From an uncultured Eubacteriaceae bacterium (GTDB lineage: Bacteria; Bacillota; Clostridia; Eubacteriales; Eubacteriaceae), in contig CANRHG010000124.1 of the NCBI GenBank assembly GCA_947630385.1, positions 1 through 5,751 of the forward strand: DNA of 5,751 nucleotides, read 5' to 3'. The position numbers and the translations under genes are program-made. The notes under the pieces are model-generated. The model did no database searches and was not told where the DNA came from. It saw nothing but the letters and a program-made list of their open reading frames with translations. Of the stretch, positions 1 through 5,171 are shown one piece after another; position 1 is the first letter of the stretch, and the number at the start of each line of letters is the position of its first letter.

Positions 1-80
1 AGGGCCTTTATAATCCGGCCGTCTTCATCGACGGGGCCCGCTTGGAGGCTCATCCCGCCGATGTCGATACCAATGTTCAT
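1..80 (-). CDS. ROK-family sugar kinase / glucokinase-like protein, N-terminal fragment (runs off the left edge)
   Basis: Only the first 26 codons lie in the window. The translation starts MNIGIDIGG and continues with a short stretch like ...AGPVDEDGRII, the beta-hairpin phosphate-binding motif that opens ROK-family proteins (glucokinases and related sugar kinases or repressors). Family knowledge suggests ATP-dependent phosphorylation of a hexose in the cytoplasm; the substrate cannot be read from this fragment. The usual DIGGT is DIGGM here (Met10 for Thr), a variation I would accept in the family. The start ATG at 78-80 overlaps the stop of the upstream DUF1292 gene as ATGA. AAGGTGAGG just upstream (about 83-91) is a suitable ribosome binding site. 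It is the last visible gene of the leftward operon. No helix-turn-helix precedes the kinase motif, so a kinase is more likely than a ROK repressor. Confidence 0.8.
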   Translation of the reverse strand, partial: MNIGIDIGGMSLQAGPVDEDGRIIKA

Positions 81-370
81 TCCTCACCTTCGAGTTCGTA
101 GAGGTCGGTGTTTTCGGCCATGAAAATATCGAAGACTTCGCTGATGACGCGTTCGTCGTCGACCGAGGCGTAATACTCGCCCTGGTCTTCGTCGCCGTCG
201 ATTCTTAGAATCAACACTTCGTCCTGATCTTCGTCTTCGTAGTTCGGCAAACAGACGATGTAACTCTTGTTTTCAAAATCGATTTCGCCCAGAAACTGTA
301 CTTCAAGTTCCGAGCCGTTGTCGTCTTCGAGCATAATAATGTCGCTTAGTTCACTTATGTTTTCGTTCAT
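77..370 (-). CDS. DUF1292 family protein (YrzB-like), 97 aa
   Basis: A small, very acidic protein with the DUF1292 pattern: an opening I-x-L-x-D-D-x-G segment (residues about 11-21), a central ENKSYIVCLP strand (about 33-42), an acidic linker rich in D and E, then an EVLILRI strand (about 50-57) and a final segment ending in acidic residues. The family is widespread in Bacillota; its biochemical role is unknown. No signal peptide or membrane segment is visible, so it should be cytoplasmic. The start at 368-370 has GAGGGAG (375-381) as ribosome binding site, which lies inside the 3' end of the ABC1 gene; the two frames overlap by 20 bp. The 3' end overlaps the ROK gene by 4 bp. In other Bacillota DUF1292 genes often sit near yrzL/ruvX-type genes; I see none here, so the neighbourhood does not hint at function. 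Confidence 0.85.
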   Translation of the reverse strand: MNENISELSDIIMLEDDNGSELEVQFLGEIDFENKSYIVCLPNYEDEDQDEVLILRIDGDEDQGEYYASVDDERVISEVFDIFMAENTDLYELEGEE

Positions 371-1970
371 GTTTCTCCCTCGTTTTGTTTCGGTGGTCCA
401 GTTCGTGGTTTTGTATCAGCATCTGTAAAACGATCCAGGCTCCAAGGCCAAAGCTGATCAAAAAGCCCAAAAACCCCAGGGCCGGAATGCCCAGAATCCG
501 CGGCTTCATCCCGGTCGTGGCGATAAAGCTCGAACCGATCAAAAGCGCGGCCGTGATGATGCCCATGACCAGGCGGTTGACCATCTTGGCGAGCTCCGCC
601 ATCAACGTCTCGGTCCCCGTGACTTCCACGTTGACTTTCGTGCGTCCCCTGGTCAAAACCGTCATTAGTTCGTTCAGACGTACCGGTACGCGAAGGCCGG
701 CCTTGGTAAAAGCGTCTACGTCGCGTAATCCTTTTTCCAGTCTATCTTTTAGTTCCATAAATAAGCCCTTGCTTCCCAAGTAGTTTTTAAAGACGTCCAT
801 GATCTTGGTCTCGGGCGACAGCTTCAGAAGCAGACTCTCTATTGTCATCATCCCGCGCATCAACATCGTGATGTGGCCCGGGACGCTGATTTCATTTACT
901 CTTAATACCTCAAAAAATTCATCCAATAACGGGCCAATCTCGATTTCCTCAAAATCTTTGGAGGCGTAGACGTTTAAAATCTCGTCGATCTTCGTATAAT
1001 AGGCTTCATTTACCGCCTTTTTTGTCCCGGACAGGTCCAAAAAAGCGTCGCCGATCTTTCGTCCGTCCAGCTCAACAAAACCCGACAGGGCTTTTTTCAG
1101 GTTGTTTTTATCTTCTTTGGACAGACTTCCCATCATGCCCAGATCGATCCAGGCGATTTTTTCTCCGTCGACTTTGACGTTGCCCGGGTGCGGGTCGGCC
1201 TGGAAGAAGCCGTCTTCTACGATTTGCTTGATGTAGTTTCGCGTGATCTTCGTGGCGATGTCGGCACGCCTTTCTTTGTCTTCATCCTCCAGGTTTCCCG
1301 CTTCAAGATCGTAGCCACCGATGTAATCCATCACGAGCACTTTCCCGGTCGAGTAGTCTTTATAGACCTGTAAGAGCTCAAGGTCCGCTTCGTCTTTGTT
1401 GTTTTTAGCAAAACGCTCGATGTTTTTGGCCTCGTTGTAAAAGTCCATCTCTTTTTTGGTCGACTCCCACATCTCTTCGATGACGCCCTGGACGTCCACG
1501 ATGTCGACCATGGCCTTGGGCCCGATGACTTTGGCGATTTTTGCCGCCCGCACGAGGAGTTTTATATCGTTTTGCATGGTCTCGTATATGCCCGGGCGCT
1601 GTACTTTGATGACGACGTCGCGCCCGTCCTTTAAGCGGGCTCTGTGGACCTGGGCGATCGAAGCCGAACCGAGGGGTTTTTCGTCGATGTACTCAAAGAT
1701 CTCGTAGACGTTTTGACCGTATTCGTCCGATAAAACCTCTTCGACGACCTCAAAGGGCAGCGGATCGACGTCGGTCTGGAGTTTGGACAAAGCGTCCGTG
1801 TACTTTTTGGGTAGGATGTCGCTCCGGTTAGCCATAATTTGACCGAGCTTGATATAGGTCGGTCCGAGCTCTTCGATCATGGCCTCGAGGTCTTCCGGGC
1901 TCACACCGCGCGTGACGTTGTACTTGCGAAGGACCGCGATGATCTCAAAGAGGCGGTGGTTATTTTTCAT
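351..1970 (-). CDS. ABC1/AarF/UbiB-family atypical kinase-like membrane protein, 539 aa
   Basis: The protein has the full set of ABC1 (UbiB/ADCK) motifs: the KxGQ motif KLGQ at 41-44, the alanine-rich loop equivalent GSASIAQVH at 101-109, an ATP-binding lysine in VVIKVQRPG (Lys122), the ExD-type EMDF segment near 174-177, the catalytic-loop equivalent ADPHPGN at 258-264, and the metal-binding IDLG at 275-278. Two hydrophobic helices near the C terminus (about 466-485 and 492-518) would anchor it in the membrane. Length is normal. In proteobacteria UbiB supports ubiquinone synthesis; most Bacillota lack ubiquinone, so here the partner lipid or quinone is unknown and the gene should not be named ubiB. 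The start ATG lies inside the end of larE (11-bp overlap) with no clear ribosome binding site, which suggests translational coupling. The 3' end overlaps the DUF1292 gene by 20 bp. Confidence 0.93.
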   Translation of the reverse strand: MKNNHRLFEIIAVLRKYNVTRGVSPEDLEAMIEELGPTYIKLGQIMANRSDILPKKYTDALSKLQTDVDPLPFEVVEEVLSDEYGQNVYEIFEYIDEKPLGSASIAQVHRARLKDGRDVVIKVQRPGIYETMQNDIKLLVRAAKIAKVIGPKAMVDIVDVQGVIEEMWESTKKEMDFYNEAKNIERFAKNNKDEADLELLQVYKDYSTGKVLVMDYIGGYDLEAGNLEDEDKERRADIATKITRNYIKQIVEDGFFQADPHPGNVKVDGEKIAWIDLGMMGSLSKEDKNNLKKALSGFVELDGRKIGDAFLDLSGTKKAVNEAYYTKIDEILNVYASKDFEEIEIGPLLDEFFEVLRVNEISVPGHITMLMRGMMTIESLLLKLSPETKIMDVFKNYLGSKGLFMELKDRLEKGLRDVDAFTKAGLRVPVRLNELMTVLTRGRTKVNVEVTGTETLMAELAKMVNRLVMGIITAALLIGSSFIATTGMKPRILGIPALGFLGFLISFGLGAWIVLQMLIQNHELDHRNKTREKHERKHK

Positions 1971-2727
1971 TCATACTACCGCGCCGGTAGGGGCGAACCT
2001 CGCTCAGCTCAAACCCGTTTTGGTTAAAAATTTCTTTGACCGCGTCTTTCTTCTCTTTATATAAGTCAAGCCCGGCTTCGTCCGTCTCAAAGACCCCACC
2101 CGAGCGTACGCGAACGAGCCCAAAACCCAGGTTACGAAGCTCGTCCTCAGCCTTACCGATGTTTTTGAGCGCCTCTCTTGTGATCGGCGTACCGGTCTTA
2201 ATGCGCGAAGCAAGACAGGCTGAGGCCGGTTTTTGGGTAAGATTATATTGACGGTTTAGTTCATAAATGTCCGCTTTGGTAAATCCCGCTTCCAAAAAGG
2301 GCGAGACGACGCCGAGCTCCTCTATGGCCCGCATGCCGGGGCGGAAATCACCCAGATCGTCGCGGTTGGTCCCGTCAAAGACCACGTCGCACCCCTGTTC
2401 TTTCGCCACGCGAAGGATCTCGGAAAAGAGGGCCTTCTTACAGTAATAGCACCTCTTACTCGTATTCTCGGCAAAGCCCGGGATCTCAAAGGGGTCGACA
2501 TTTAGGATGATATGTTTTAAACTATCGTTTTGTGCGAAACTTTTGGCCTGTCTTAGATCGTCTTCGGCGACCATATCCCCTGCGAGCGTAACCGCTGTGA
2601 CCGGAAGGACTTTGGAGGCGAGATGGCAGAGGAGCGTGGAATCCGCTCCGCCGGAAAGACCGATGCAGGCTTTATCGTATTTAGAAATGATCTCATTGAA
2701 CAGATCTAGTTTTTGTTTAAGATCCAT
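1960..2727 (-). CDS. larE: ATP-dependent sulfur transferase LarE (nickel-pincer nucleotide cofactor synthesis), 255 aa
   Basis: LarE replaces the carboxylates of the pyridinium dicarboxylate intermediate by thiocarboxylates while making the nickel-pincer nucleotide cofactor of lactate racemase and relatives. Visible motifs: the PP-loop SGGADS at 25-30 (AMP-forming ATP binding), a CxxC at Cys93/Cys96 within KRCYYCKKALF, the DGTNRDDLGDFRPG block at 118-131, and PASACLASRI with Cys171. Some family members sacrifice the sulfur of a single cysteine at the Cys171 position; others use three cysteines to hold a [4Fe-4S] cluster. This protein has all three, so the cluster type is predicted. Length is slightly short but complete. 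ATG at 2725-2727 is the only possible start before the PP-loop: an in-frame stop lies 15 bp upstream. No Shine-Dalgarno precedes it. It heads the leftward operon; larA, larB and larC are not in the window. Confidence 0.92.
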   Translation of the reverse strand: MDLKQKLDLFNEIISKYDKACIGLSGGADSTLLCHLASKVLPVTAVTLAGDMVAEDDLRQAKSFAQNDSLKHIILNVDPFEIPGFAENTSKRCYYCKKALFSEILRVAKEQGCDVVFDGTNRDDLGDFRPGMRAIEELGVVSPFLEAGFTKADIYELNRQYNLTQKPASACLASRIKTGTPITREALKNIGKAEDELRNLGFGLVRVRSGGVFETDEAGLDLYKEKKDAVKEIFNQNGFELSEVRPYRRGSMNEK

Positions 2728-3474
2728 ATGAAAAACTTTTTAAACAGATATTTTTACCCGGTCGATGTGGTCCCGCAAAACCGTTGTTTTAGCCCGGAAC
2801 ACATCGTCATCTCGGGGATACTACTTTTAATTATAGCGGTTATTTTTTACCGTGTAACTAAAAAACAAAGCCCGGACTACACCCGTAAAGTCCTAAAAGG
2901 CTGTGCCCTTTTAATGCTGTTTCTCGAGTTTTTCCGTATTCTCTGGAACGCGGCGTTTAAAGGACTTTCGCTGACGTGTTTTCGTTTTGACTTTTGTAAC
3001 CAAATCTGTATGGTTCTTCCGTTTATCATCCTGTTCAACGAAAACAAACTTTTCCCGTACTGCGAGGTTTTATCGCTCGTCGGCGGTTTTACGGTTTTGA
3101 TCTACCCACTTTGGGTCTTTTACGACTACGCCGGCTTTCATTTGATGGCGCTTCAGAGTATGATCTCACACGCGCTCATGGCCCTTTGCGGACTTTTAAT
3201 GCCGATGCTTGAACTCCCATCAAAGCATCAGCTTTTTATGGATACGTTAACGGGTTTTTTAATCATCGTCGCCGTCAGCTTTGTCATGGCCCGTCTAACG
3301 GGGGTAAATTATTTCCTCTCGCTCAGCGCAGACGGAATCCCGATTTTATCGAAGATCCCTTACCCCTACTATTTTCTCGTCTTTTATCCCTTTAGCTTTA
3401 TGGTCGGCTGGATCATTTGTAGGGTTTATCACTATACGTTTAAGCGGATCGACCGGAGGTTTGTAACGGCATGA
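2728..3474 (+). CDS. YwaF/TIGR02206-type integral membrane protein, 248 aa
   Basis: A polytopic membrane protein with about seven hydrophobic segments (roughly residues 25-42, 55-73, 88-104, 112-132, 143-161, 170-190 and 212-232). The pattern fits the TIGR02206/YwaF family, related to TMEM164-like proteins: an FSPEHIVI entry segment, a Cys-containing third helix (FCNQICMVLPF), a histidine in the fifth helix (SMISHALMAL, His148), and a GVNY...P..PYPYYF stretch before the last helix. Its function is not established and I infer none. ATG 2728-2730 gives the family-like N terminus; an in-frame TTG at 2713 would add five residues but lies inside larE and has no ribosome binding site. The ATG has none either, unlike most other genes here. 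The end overlaps the HAD gene as ATGA, so the two are probably co-expressed. Confidence 0.85.
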   Translation: MKNFLNRYFYPVDVVPQNRCFSPEHIVISGILLLIIAVIFYRVTKKQSPDYTRKVLKGCALLMLFLEFFRILWNAAFKGLSLTCFRFDFCNQICMVLPFIILFNENKLFPYCEVLSLVGGFTVLIYPLWVFYDYAGFHLMALQSMISHALMALCGLLMPMLELPSKHQLFMDTLTGFLIIVAVSFVMARLTGVNYFLSLSADGIPILSKIPYPYYFLVFYPFSFMVGWIICRVYHYTFKRIDRRFVTA

Positions 3475-4268
3475 AACTCATCGCAAGCGATATCGACGGA
3501 ACGGTCCTCCCCCTGGGAGAACTGGAGATCGACCCGCGTCTGTTCGAGGCGATCAAAAAGCTGGACCCGAAAAAGGCCATTTTCGTAGTAGCCAGCGGAC
3601 GTAACCATAACAACATCAAAAAGCTGTTTTTACCGGTAGCCGATGAGGTCGCTATTTTAAGCGAAAACGGCACGGCGGTTTGGAACGAAGACGAACTCAT
3701 CGCGACCATACCGATAGAGCGTGAACTCGTACAAACGATCATCGATAAACTCAGCACGATCCCGAATCTTGAAATGTATATAACGACCCCGACCGGTGGT
3801 TATATTATTCCAAAAGACAGGGAACGGGCCGCAGAACTGATGCGCTCACCGATACGGCAGATTTCTTTGATCGAAAGTATTGATGAAATCGAAGGTCCCA
3901 TCGTTAAAGTTACGGCCTTTTGTTACCCGGACAGCAAAACTTATTTTCAAACGCTCAAAGATCTCTTTAAAGATGACGGGGTGGAAGTGGCCATAGGCGG
4001 CCCAAACGTCGTTGACGTTACGGTTGGAAACAAAGGAGCGGGCCTTAAAAAACTCGCCGAGACTATGGGTGTTGGACCGGAAGATATTTACGCTTTTGGG
4101 GACAACTATAACGATATCAGTATGTTAAACTACGCCGGCAATTCTTATATCGTCGAAACCGACGATCCTGAGTTGAAAGCCGCGGCGCGGTATAGCACGA
4201 AAGACGTTATCGGTGAGATCGAAAAACTCGCCGAAGAATTTAAAAGAGACGAAGCAGAAGAAAACTAA
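3471..4268 (+). CDS. Cof-type HAD-IIB family phosphatase, 265 aa
   Basis: A cytoplasmic HAD-superfamily hydrolase of the Cof/YidA class. Motif I is SDIDGT with the nucleophile Asp7 and general acid Asp9. Motif II is VASGR with Ser42. The type IIB cap lies between about 80 and 185. Motif III has Lys188 in GNKGAGLKKLAE. Motif IV is FGDNYNDISML with Asp211 and Asp215 for magnesium. Family members dephosphorylate small phosphometabolites such as sugar phosphates, FMN or pyridoxal phosphate; the substrate here cannot be read. All catalytic residues and the full length are present. The start ATG overlaps the membrane-protein stop by 4 bp (ATGA), with GGAGG at 3455-3459 as ribosome binding site, at a rather long 11-nt spacing. 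The gene is the last of its operon, followed 18 bp later by a strong terminator stem. Confidence 0.95.
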   Translation: MKLIASDIDGTVLPLGELEIDPRLFEAIKKLDPKKAIFVVASGRNHNNIKKLFLPVADEVAILSENGTAVWNEDELIATIPIERELVQTIIDKLSTIPNLEMYITTPTGGYIIPKDRERAAELMRSPIRQISLIESIDEIEGPIVKVTAFCYPDSKTYFQTLKDLFKDDGVEVAIGGPNVVDVTVGNKGAGLKKLAETMGVGPEDIYAFGDNYNDISMLNYAGNSYIVETDDPELKAAARYSTKDVIGEIEKLAEEFKRDEAEEN

Positions 4269-4286
4269 AAATTTATTCGGCTATTT

Positions 4287-4328
4287 AGCTCCATCAATTA
4301 CAGTTTAGATGATGGGGCTTTTGTTTTT
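4287..4328 (+). terminator. Rho-independent terminator after the HAD gene
   Basis: AGCTCCATCA (4287-4296) pairs with TGATGGGGCT (4310-4319) over 10 bp with one U-G wobble. The loop is 13 nt and TTTTGTTTTT follows. It lies 18 bp after the HAD stop and should end the plus-strand operon. Confidence 0.9.
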
Positions 4329-4399
4329 CTCGGTTGAAATTTAAAATCTTCAGGAAAACTAATCTTTTTGGATAGTTAAATATTTTCAAAAAGGTAGCT

Positions 4400-4471
4400 A
4401 TGCAAGCTGAACTCAGGATTGTTTCGAAGCCAAATCTTCTTCTTGCAATCGTAGTTAAGAAAGGAAAATAG
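4400..4471 (+). CDS. Possible 23-residue small ORF (weak)
   Basis: ATG at 4400 preceded by AAGG (4391-4394) at a fair spacing, ending at TAG 4469-4471. The peptide begins MQAELRIVSK and ends in a basic KKGK. It has no recognisable domain or membrane helix. The AAGG sits in the stem of a small hairpin. With this length in A+T-rich DNA, chance is the more likely explanation. Confidence 0.12.
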   Translation: MQAELRIVSKPNLLLAIVVKKGK

Positions 4472-4624
4472 TAGAGGCTGTGTTTTAATAGGTAGAAAAA
4501 TCCAAAAATTTACTTGTAAAAATTCTTCTTAATTAAACGGAAGAAAAGTACAAAAGATTATCTGGGCATTACAGCGCAAATAACAGCCTATCTGAGGATA
4601 TTCTAATACAAGTGGGGTAGGTTA

Positions 4625-4684
4625 ATGCCAACGAATTCTAAAATAGACCAGATTAGGAAACTTAAGAAAGAAAGCAGGAAGTAA
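4625..4684 (+). CDS. Possible 19-residue basic small ORF (weak)
   Basis: ATG at 4625 preceded by a purine-rich GGGGTAGG (4614-4621), ending at TAA 4682-4684. The peptide is strongly basic and lysine/arginine-rich (it contains KIDQIRKLKKE) and could form one amphipathic helix. I do not recognise it. It sits about 40 bp before the extended -10 of the first small RNA. It may be the stub of a lost DNA-binding protein gene or chance. Confidence 0.15.
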   Translation: MPTNSKIDQIRKLKKESRK

Positions 4685-4720
4685 AATTCCCGGGGAGGGT
4701 GTTTTTTAAGGACGGAAATT

Positions 4721-4729
4721 TGTTATAAT
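4721..4729 (+). promoter_or_regulatory. Extended -10 promoter of small RNA A
   Basis: TGTTATAAT is a perfect TATAAT (4724-4729) with the upstream TGn extension. No good -35 box is seen at 16-18 bp. The start of transcription is expected near A4736. The sequence matches the promoter of RNA B at 20 of 28 aligned positions without gaps (4720-4747 against 4871-4898). Confidence 0.75.
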
Positions 4730-4735
4730 AACAAA

Positions 4736-4824
4736 AAGAAAAGAGGCGCCTGAAGGCCGCCAATGATGTAAGTTAAAAGTCAGTTGTCTAATCTTTACGC
4801 TAACGATTAGGCAGCTGTTTTTTT
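4736..4824 (+). ncRNA. Small RNA A: solitary antitoxin-like RNA, about 89 nt
   Basis: The expected transcript runs from the extended -10 promoter to a strong terminator. It contains a compact 5' hairpin in which GGCGCC (4745-4750) pairs with GGCCGCC (4755-4761) around a TGAA loop with one bulged C. An unpaired A-rich linker follows, then the terminator stem. The distance from TATAAT to the AGAGGC of the 5' hairpin is 18 bp, the same as in RNA B, and a TAAGTTA stretch follows in both, so the two appear to be paralogous. No toxin-like frame is found on the opposite strand: the only ATG there (minus, about 4825) gives MKKTAA and stops. I infer an orphan antitoxin RNA, or an sRNA that could cross-regulate the neighbouring toxin. 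Its ends are predicted, not measured. Confidence 0.6.
4781..4824 (+). terminator. Intrinsic terminator of small RNA A
   Basis: CAGTTGTCTAATC (4781-4793) pairs with GATTAGGCAGCTG (4805-4817) over 13 bp with two G-U wobbles. The loop is 11 nt and seven T follow (4818-4824). On the minus strand there is no T run after the stem, so it works in the plus direction only. Confidence 0.9.
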
Positions 4825-4871
4825 CATTGTTCCAAAATTGGAATCAAAGCCTGTTTTAAAGATTACAACCT

Positions 4872-4880
4872 TGGTATAAT
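4872..4880 (+). promoter_or_regulatory. Extended -10 promoter of antitoxin RNA B
   Basis: TGGTATAAT is a perfect TATAAT (4875-4880) with the TGn extension and no clear -35 box, the same design as for RNA A. The start of transcription is expected near A4887. Confidence 0.8.
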
Positions 4881-4883
4881 AGT

Positions 4884-4914
4884 TATAGAAATAGAGGCAT
4901 TTGTAAACGCCTCT
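4884..4914 (-). terminator. Probable terminator of the toxin mRNA
   Basis: On the minus strand AGAGGC (4914-4909) pairs with GCCTCT (4898-4893), extended by TTT/AAA after one mismatch, and is followed by ATTTCTAT. The T run is interrupted, so termination may be partial. It lies 24 bp after the toxin stop and its stem is shared with hairpin H1 of the antisense RNA. Confidence 0.55.
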
Positions 4915-5010
4915 GAATTAAGTTATTAAAGCCTCATTCAGAATCTACGCGTTGAATTAGGCTTGGTGTCGTCGGACTCAGAATCATCCTTTTTATCTGA
5001 GTCCTTTTTT
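4887..5010 (+). ncRNA. Antisense antitoxin RNA B of a type I toxin-antitoxin locus, about 124 nt
   Basis: The transcript predicted between the extended -10 at 4875-4880 and the terminator at 5004-5010 would fold into three hairpins. H1 is AGAGGC (4893-4898) with GCCTCT (4909-4914). H2 is AAGCCT/AGGCTT plus ATTCA/TGAAT (4929-4964, one mismatch) with a 12-nt loop. H3 is the terminator. It lies opposite the 3' half of the small membrane-peptide gene and its 3' UTR, so it is fully complementary to the toxin mRNA over its whole length. This convergent, 3'-overlapping arrangement is known from type I modules of Bacillota such as txpA/RatA and bsrG/SR4. The expected role is to pair with the toxin mRNA and cause its decay or block translation. 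Transcript ends are predictions. Confidence 0.75.
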
Positions 5011-5123
5011 AATGCTTTAATTGAGCTAATCGTCTTTATTACCATTAAGACGAAAATCATGATCAAAATCATAAGAACCGCCAAAATGCATAAGAAGATT
5101 AAAGCTTCAAAAGCAAATGTCAC
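4938..5123 (-). CDS. Small membrane peptide, putative type I (holin-like / TxpA-like) toxin, 61 aa
   Basis: The peptide has a short N terminus with the EAL element typical of small holin-like toxins (MTFAFEALIF), one long hydrophobic helix at about residues 5-29, a basic juxtamembrane part (KTISSIKALKK) and a hydrophilic acidic tail. Such toxins insert in the cytoplasmic membrane and depolarise or disrupt it. Two GTG codons compete as start. GTG 5121-5123 is chosen because the perfect AAGGAGGT lies 8 nt upstream; GTG 5127-5129, which would add two residues, is only 2 nt from it. A TTTACA/TAATAT promoter lies upstream. The plus-strand RNA B is antisense to its last 73 nt and the 3' UTR. The acidic tail is longer than I would expect for TxpA relatives, so family membership is inferred from architecture. 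It could instead be a small membrane regulator. Confidence 0.72.
   Translation of the reverse strand: MTFAFEALIFLCILAVLMILIMIFVLMVIKTISSIKALKKDSDKKDDSESDDTKPNSTRRF
4974..5010 (+). terminator. Intrinsic terminator of antitoxin RNA B, inside the toxin frame
   Basis: GGACTCAGA (4974-4982) pairs perfectly with TCTGAGTCC (4996-5004). The loop is 13 nt and TTTTTT follows (5005-5010). The same DNA, read on the minus strand, encodes the acidic KDSDKKDDSESD tail of the toxin peptide. Confidence 0.92.
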
Positions 5124-5130
5124 ATTCACT

Positions 5131-5138
5131 ACCTCCTT
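5131..5138 (-). promoter_or_regulatory. Strong Shine-Dalgarno deciding the toxin start
   Basis: On the minus strand AAGGAGGT is a perfect match to the anti-Shine-Dalgarno. Its spacing (8 nt) favours GTG 5121-5123 over GTG 5127-5129 (2 nt). Its strength on the minus strand is the main reason to take this frame as real instead of the plus-strand frame over the same bases. Confidence 0.85.
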
Positions 5139-5171
5139 TCTAACATAATTACGAACTTATTAGCCGAAAAA

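Larger units (their letters stand above)
4329..4718. other. A+T-rich intergenic stretch without a convincing gene
   Basis: About 390 bp between the HAD terminator and the first small-RNA promoter. Base composition changes abruptly to A+T-rich relative to the operons on the left. Every frame is broken by frequent stops. I see one hairpin (CTTTTTG at 4364-4370 with CAAAAAG at 4387-4393), two very short reading frames listed separately, and a TAGAGGCTGTG stretch (4472-4482) carrying the AGAGGC motif that recurs further right. A plus-strand frame from about 4543 to 4619 and a minus-strand frame from about 4537 down to 4383 are open for 25-50 codons, but neither contains a usable start. The stretch looks like decayed sequence. 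Confidence 0.6.
4720..4898 (+). repeat. Diverged direct repeat: 5' parts of small RNA genes A and B
   Basis: 4720-4747 and 4871-4898 align without gaps at 20 of 28 positions, covering the extended -10, the leader and the AGAGGC stem. A further similar TAAGTTA stretch follows (4769-4775 and 4919-4925). The copies are 151 bp apart. This is a by-eye alignment in A+T-rich DNA, so the conserved spacing carries more weight than the identity. Confidence 0.55.

Noticed and set aside
385..783. 132-codon open frame on the plus strand
   Set aside because: It is antisense to the ABC1-family gene, whose motifs are all intact. It has no ribosome binding site and its composition is that of a reverse reading.
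1188..2251. Several 60-83 codon frames on the plus strand and a 69-codon minus-strand frame within the larE and ABC1 genes
   Set aside because: All are shadows of well-supported genes in other frames, without recognisable motifs.
2713..2727. TTG at 2713 as the start of the YwaF-like gene
   Set aside because: It adds only five residues inside larE, has no Shine-Dalgarno, and ATG 2728 already gives the family-like N terminus.
3440..3757. 105-codon minus-strand frame opposite the HAD gene
   Set aside because: It is opposite HAD motifs I and II, which are intact; serine-rich reverse reading with no signals of its own.
4471..4490. An insertion-sequence end (GTAGAGGCTGTGTTTTAATAG-like)
   Set aside because: It vaguely resembles terminal repeats of some IS families, but there is no partner repeat, transposase or target duplication. 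The AGAGGC part is better explained by the motif shared with RNAs A and B.
4733..4830. A toxin gene opposite RNA A
   Set aside because: The only ATG on the minus strand (about 4825) gives six residues (MKKTAA) and a stop, and the other frames are closed too.
4963..5148. 61-codon plus-strand frame opposite the toxin
   Set aside because: It has only a TTG-type start and no ribosome binding site. It runs through the T run of RNA B's terminator, while the minus-strand frame has a perfect Shine-Dalgarno and promoter.
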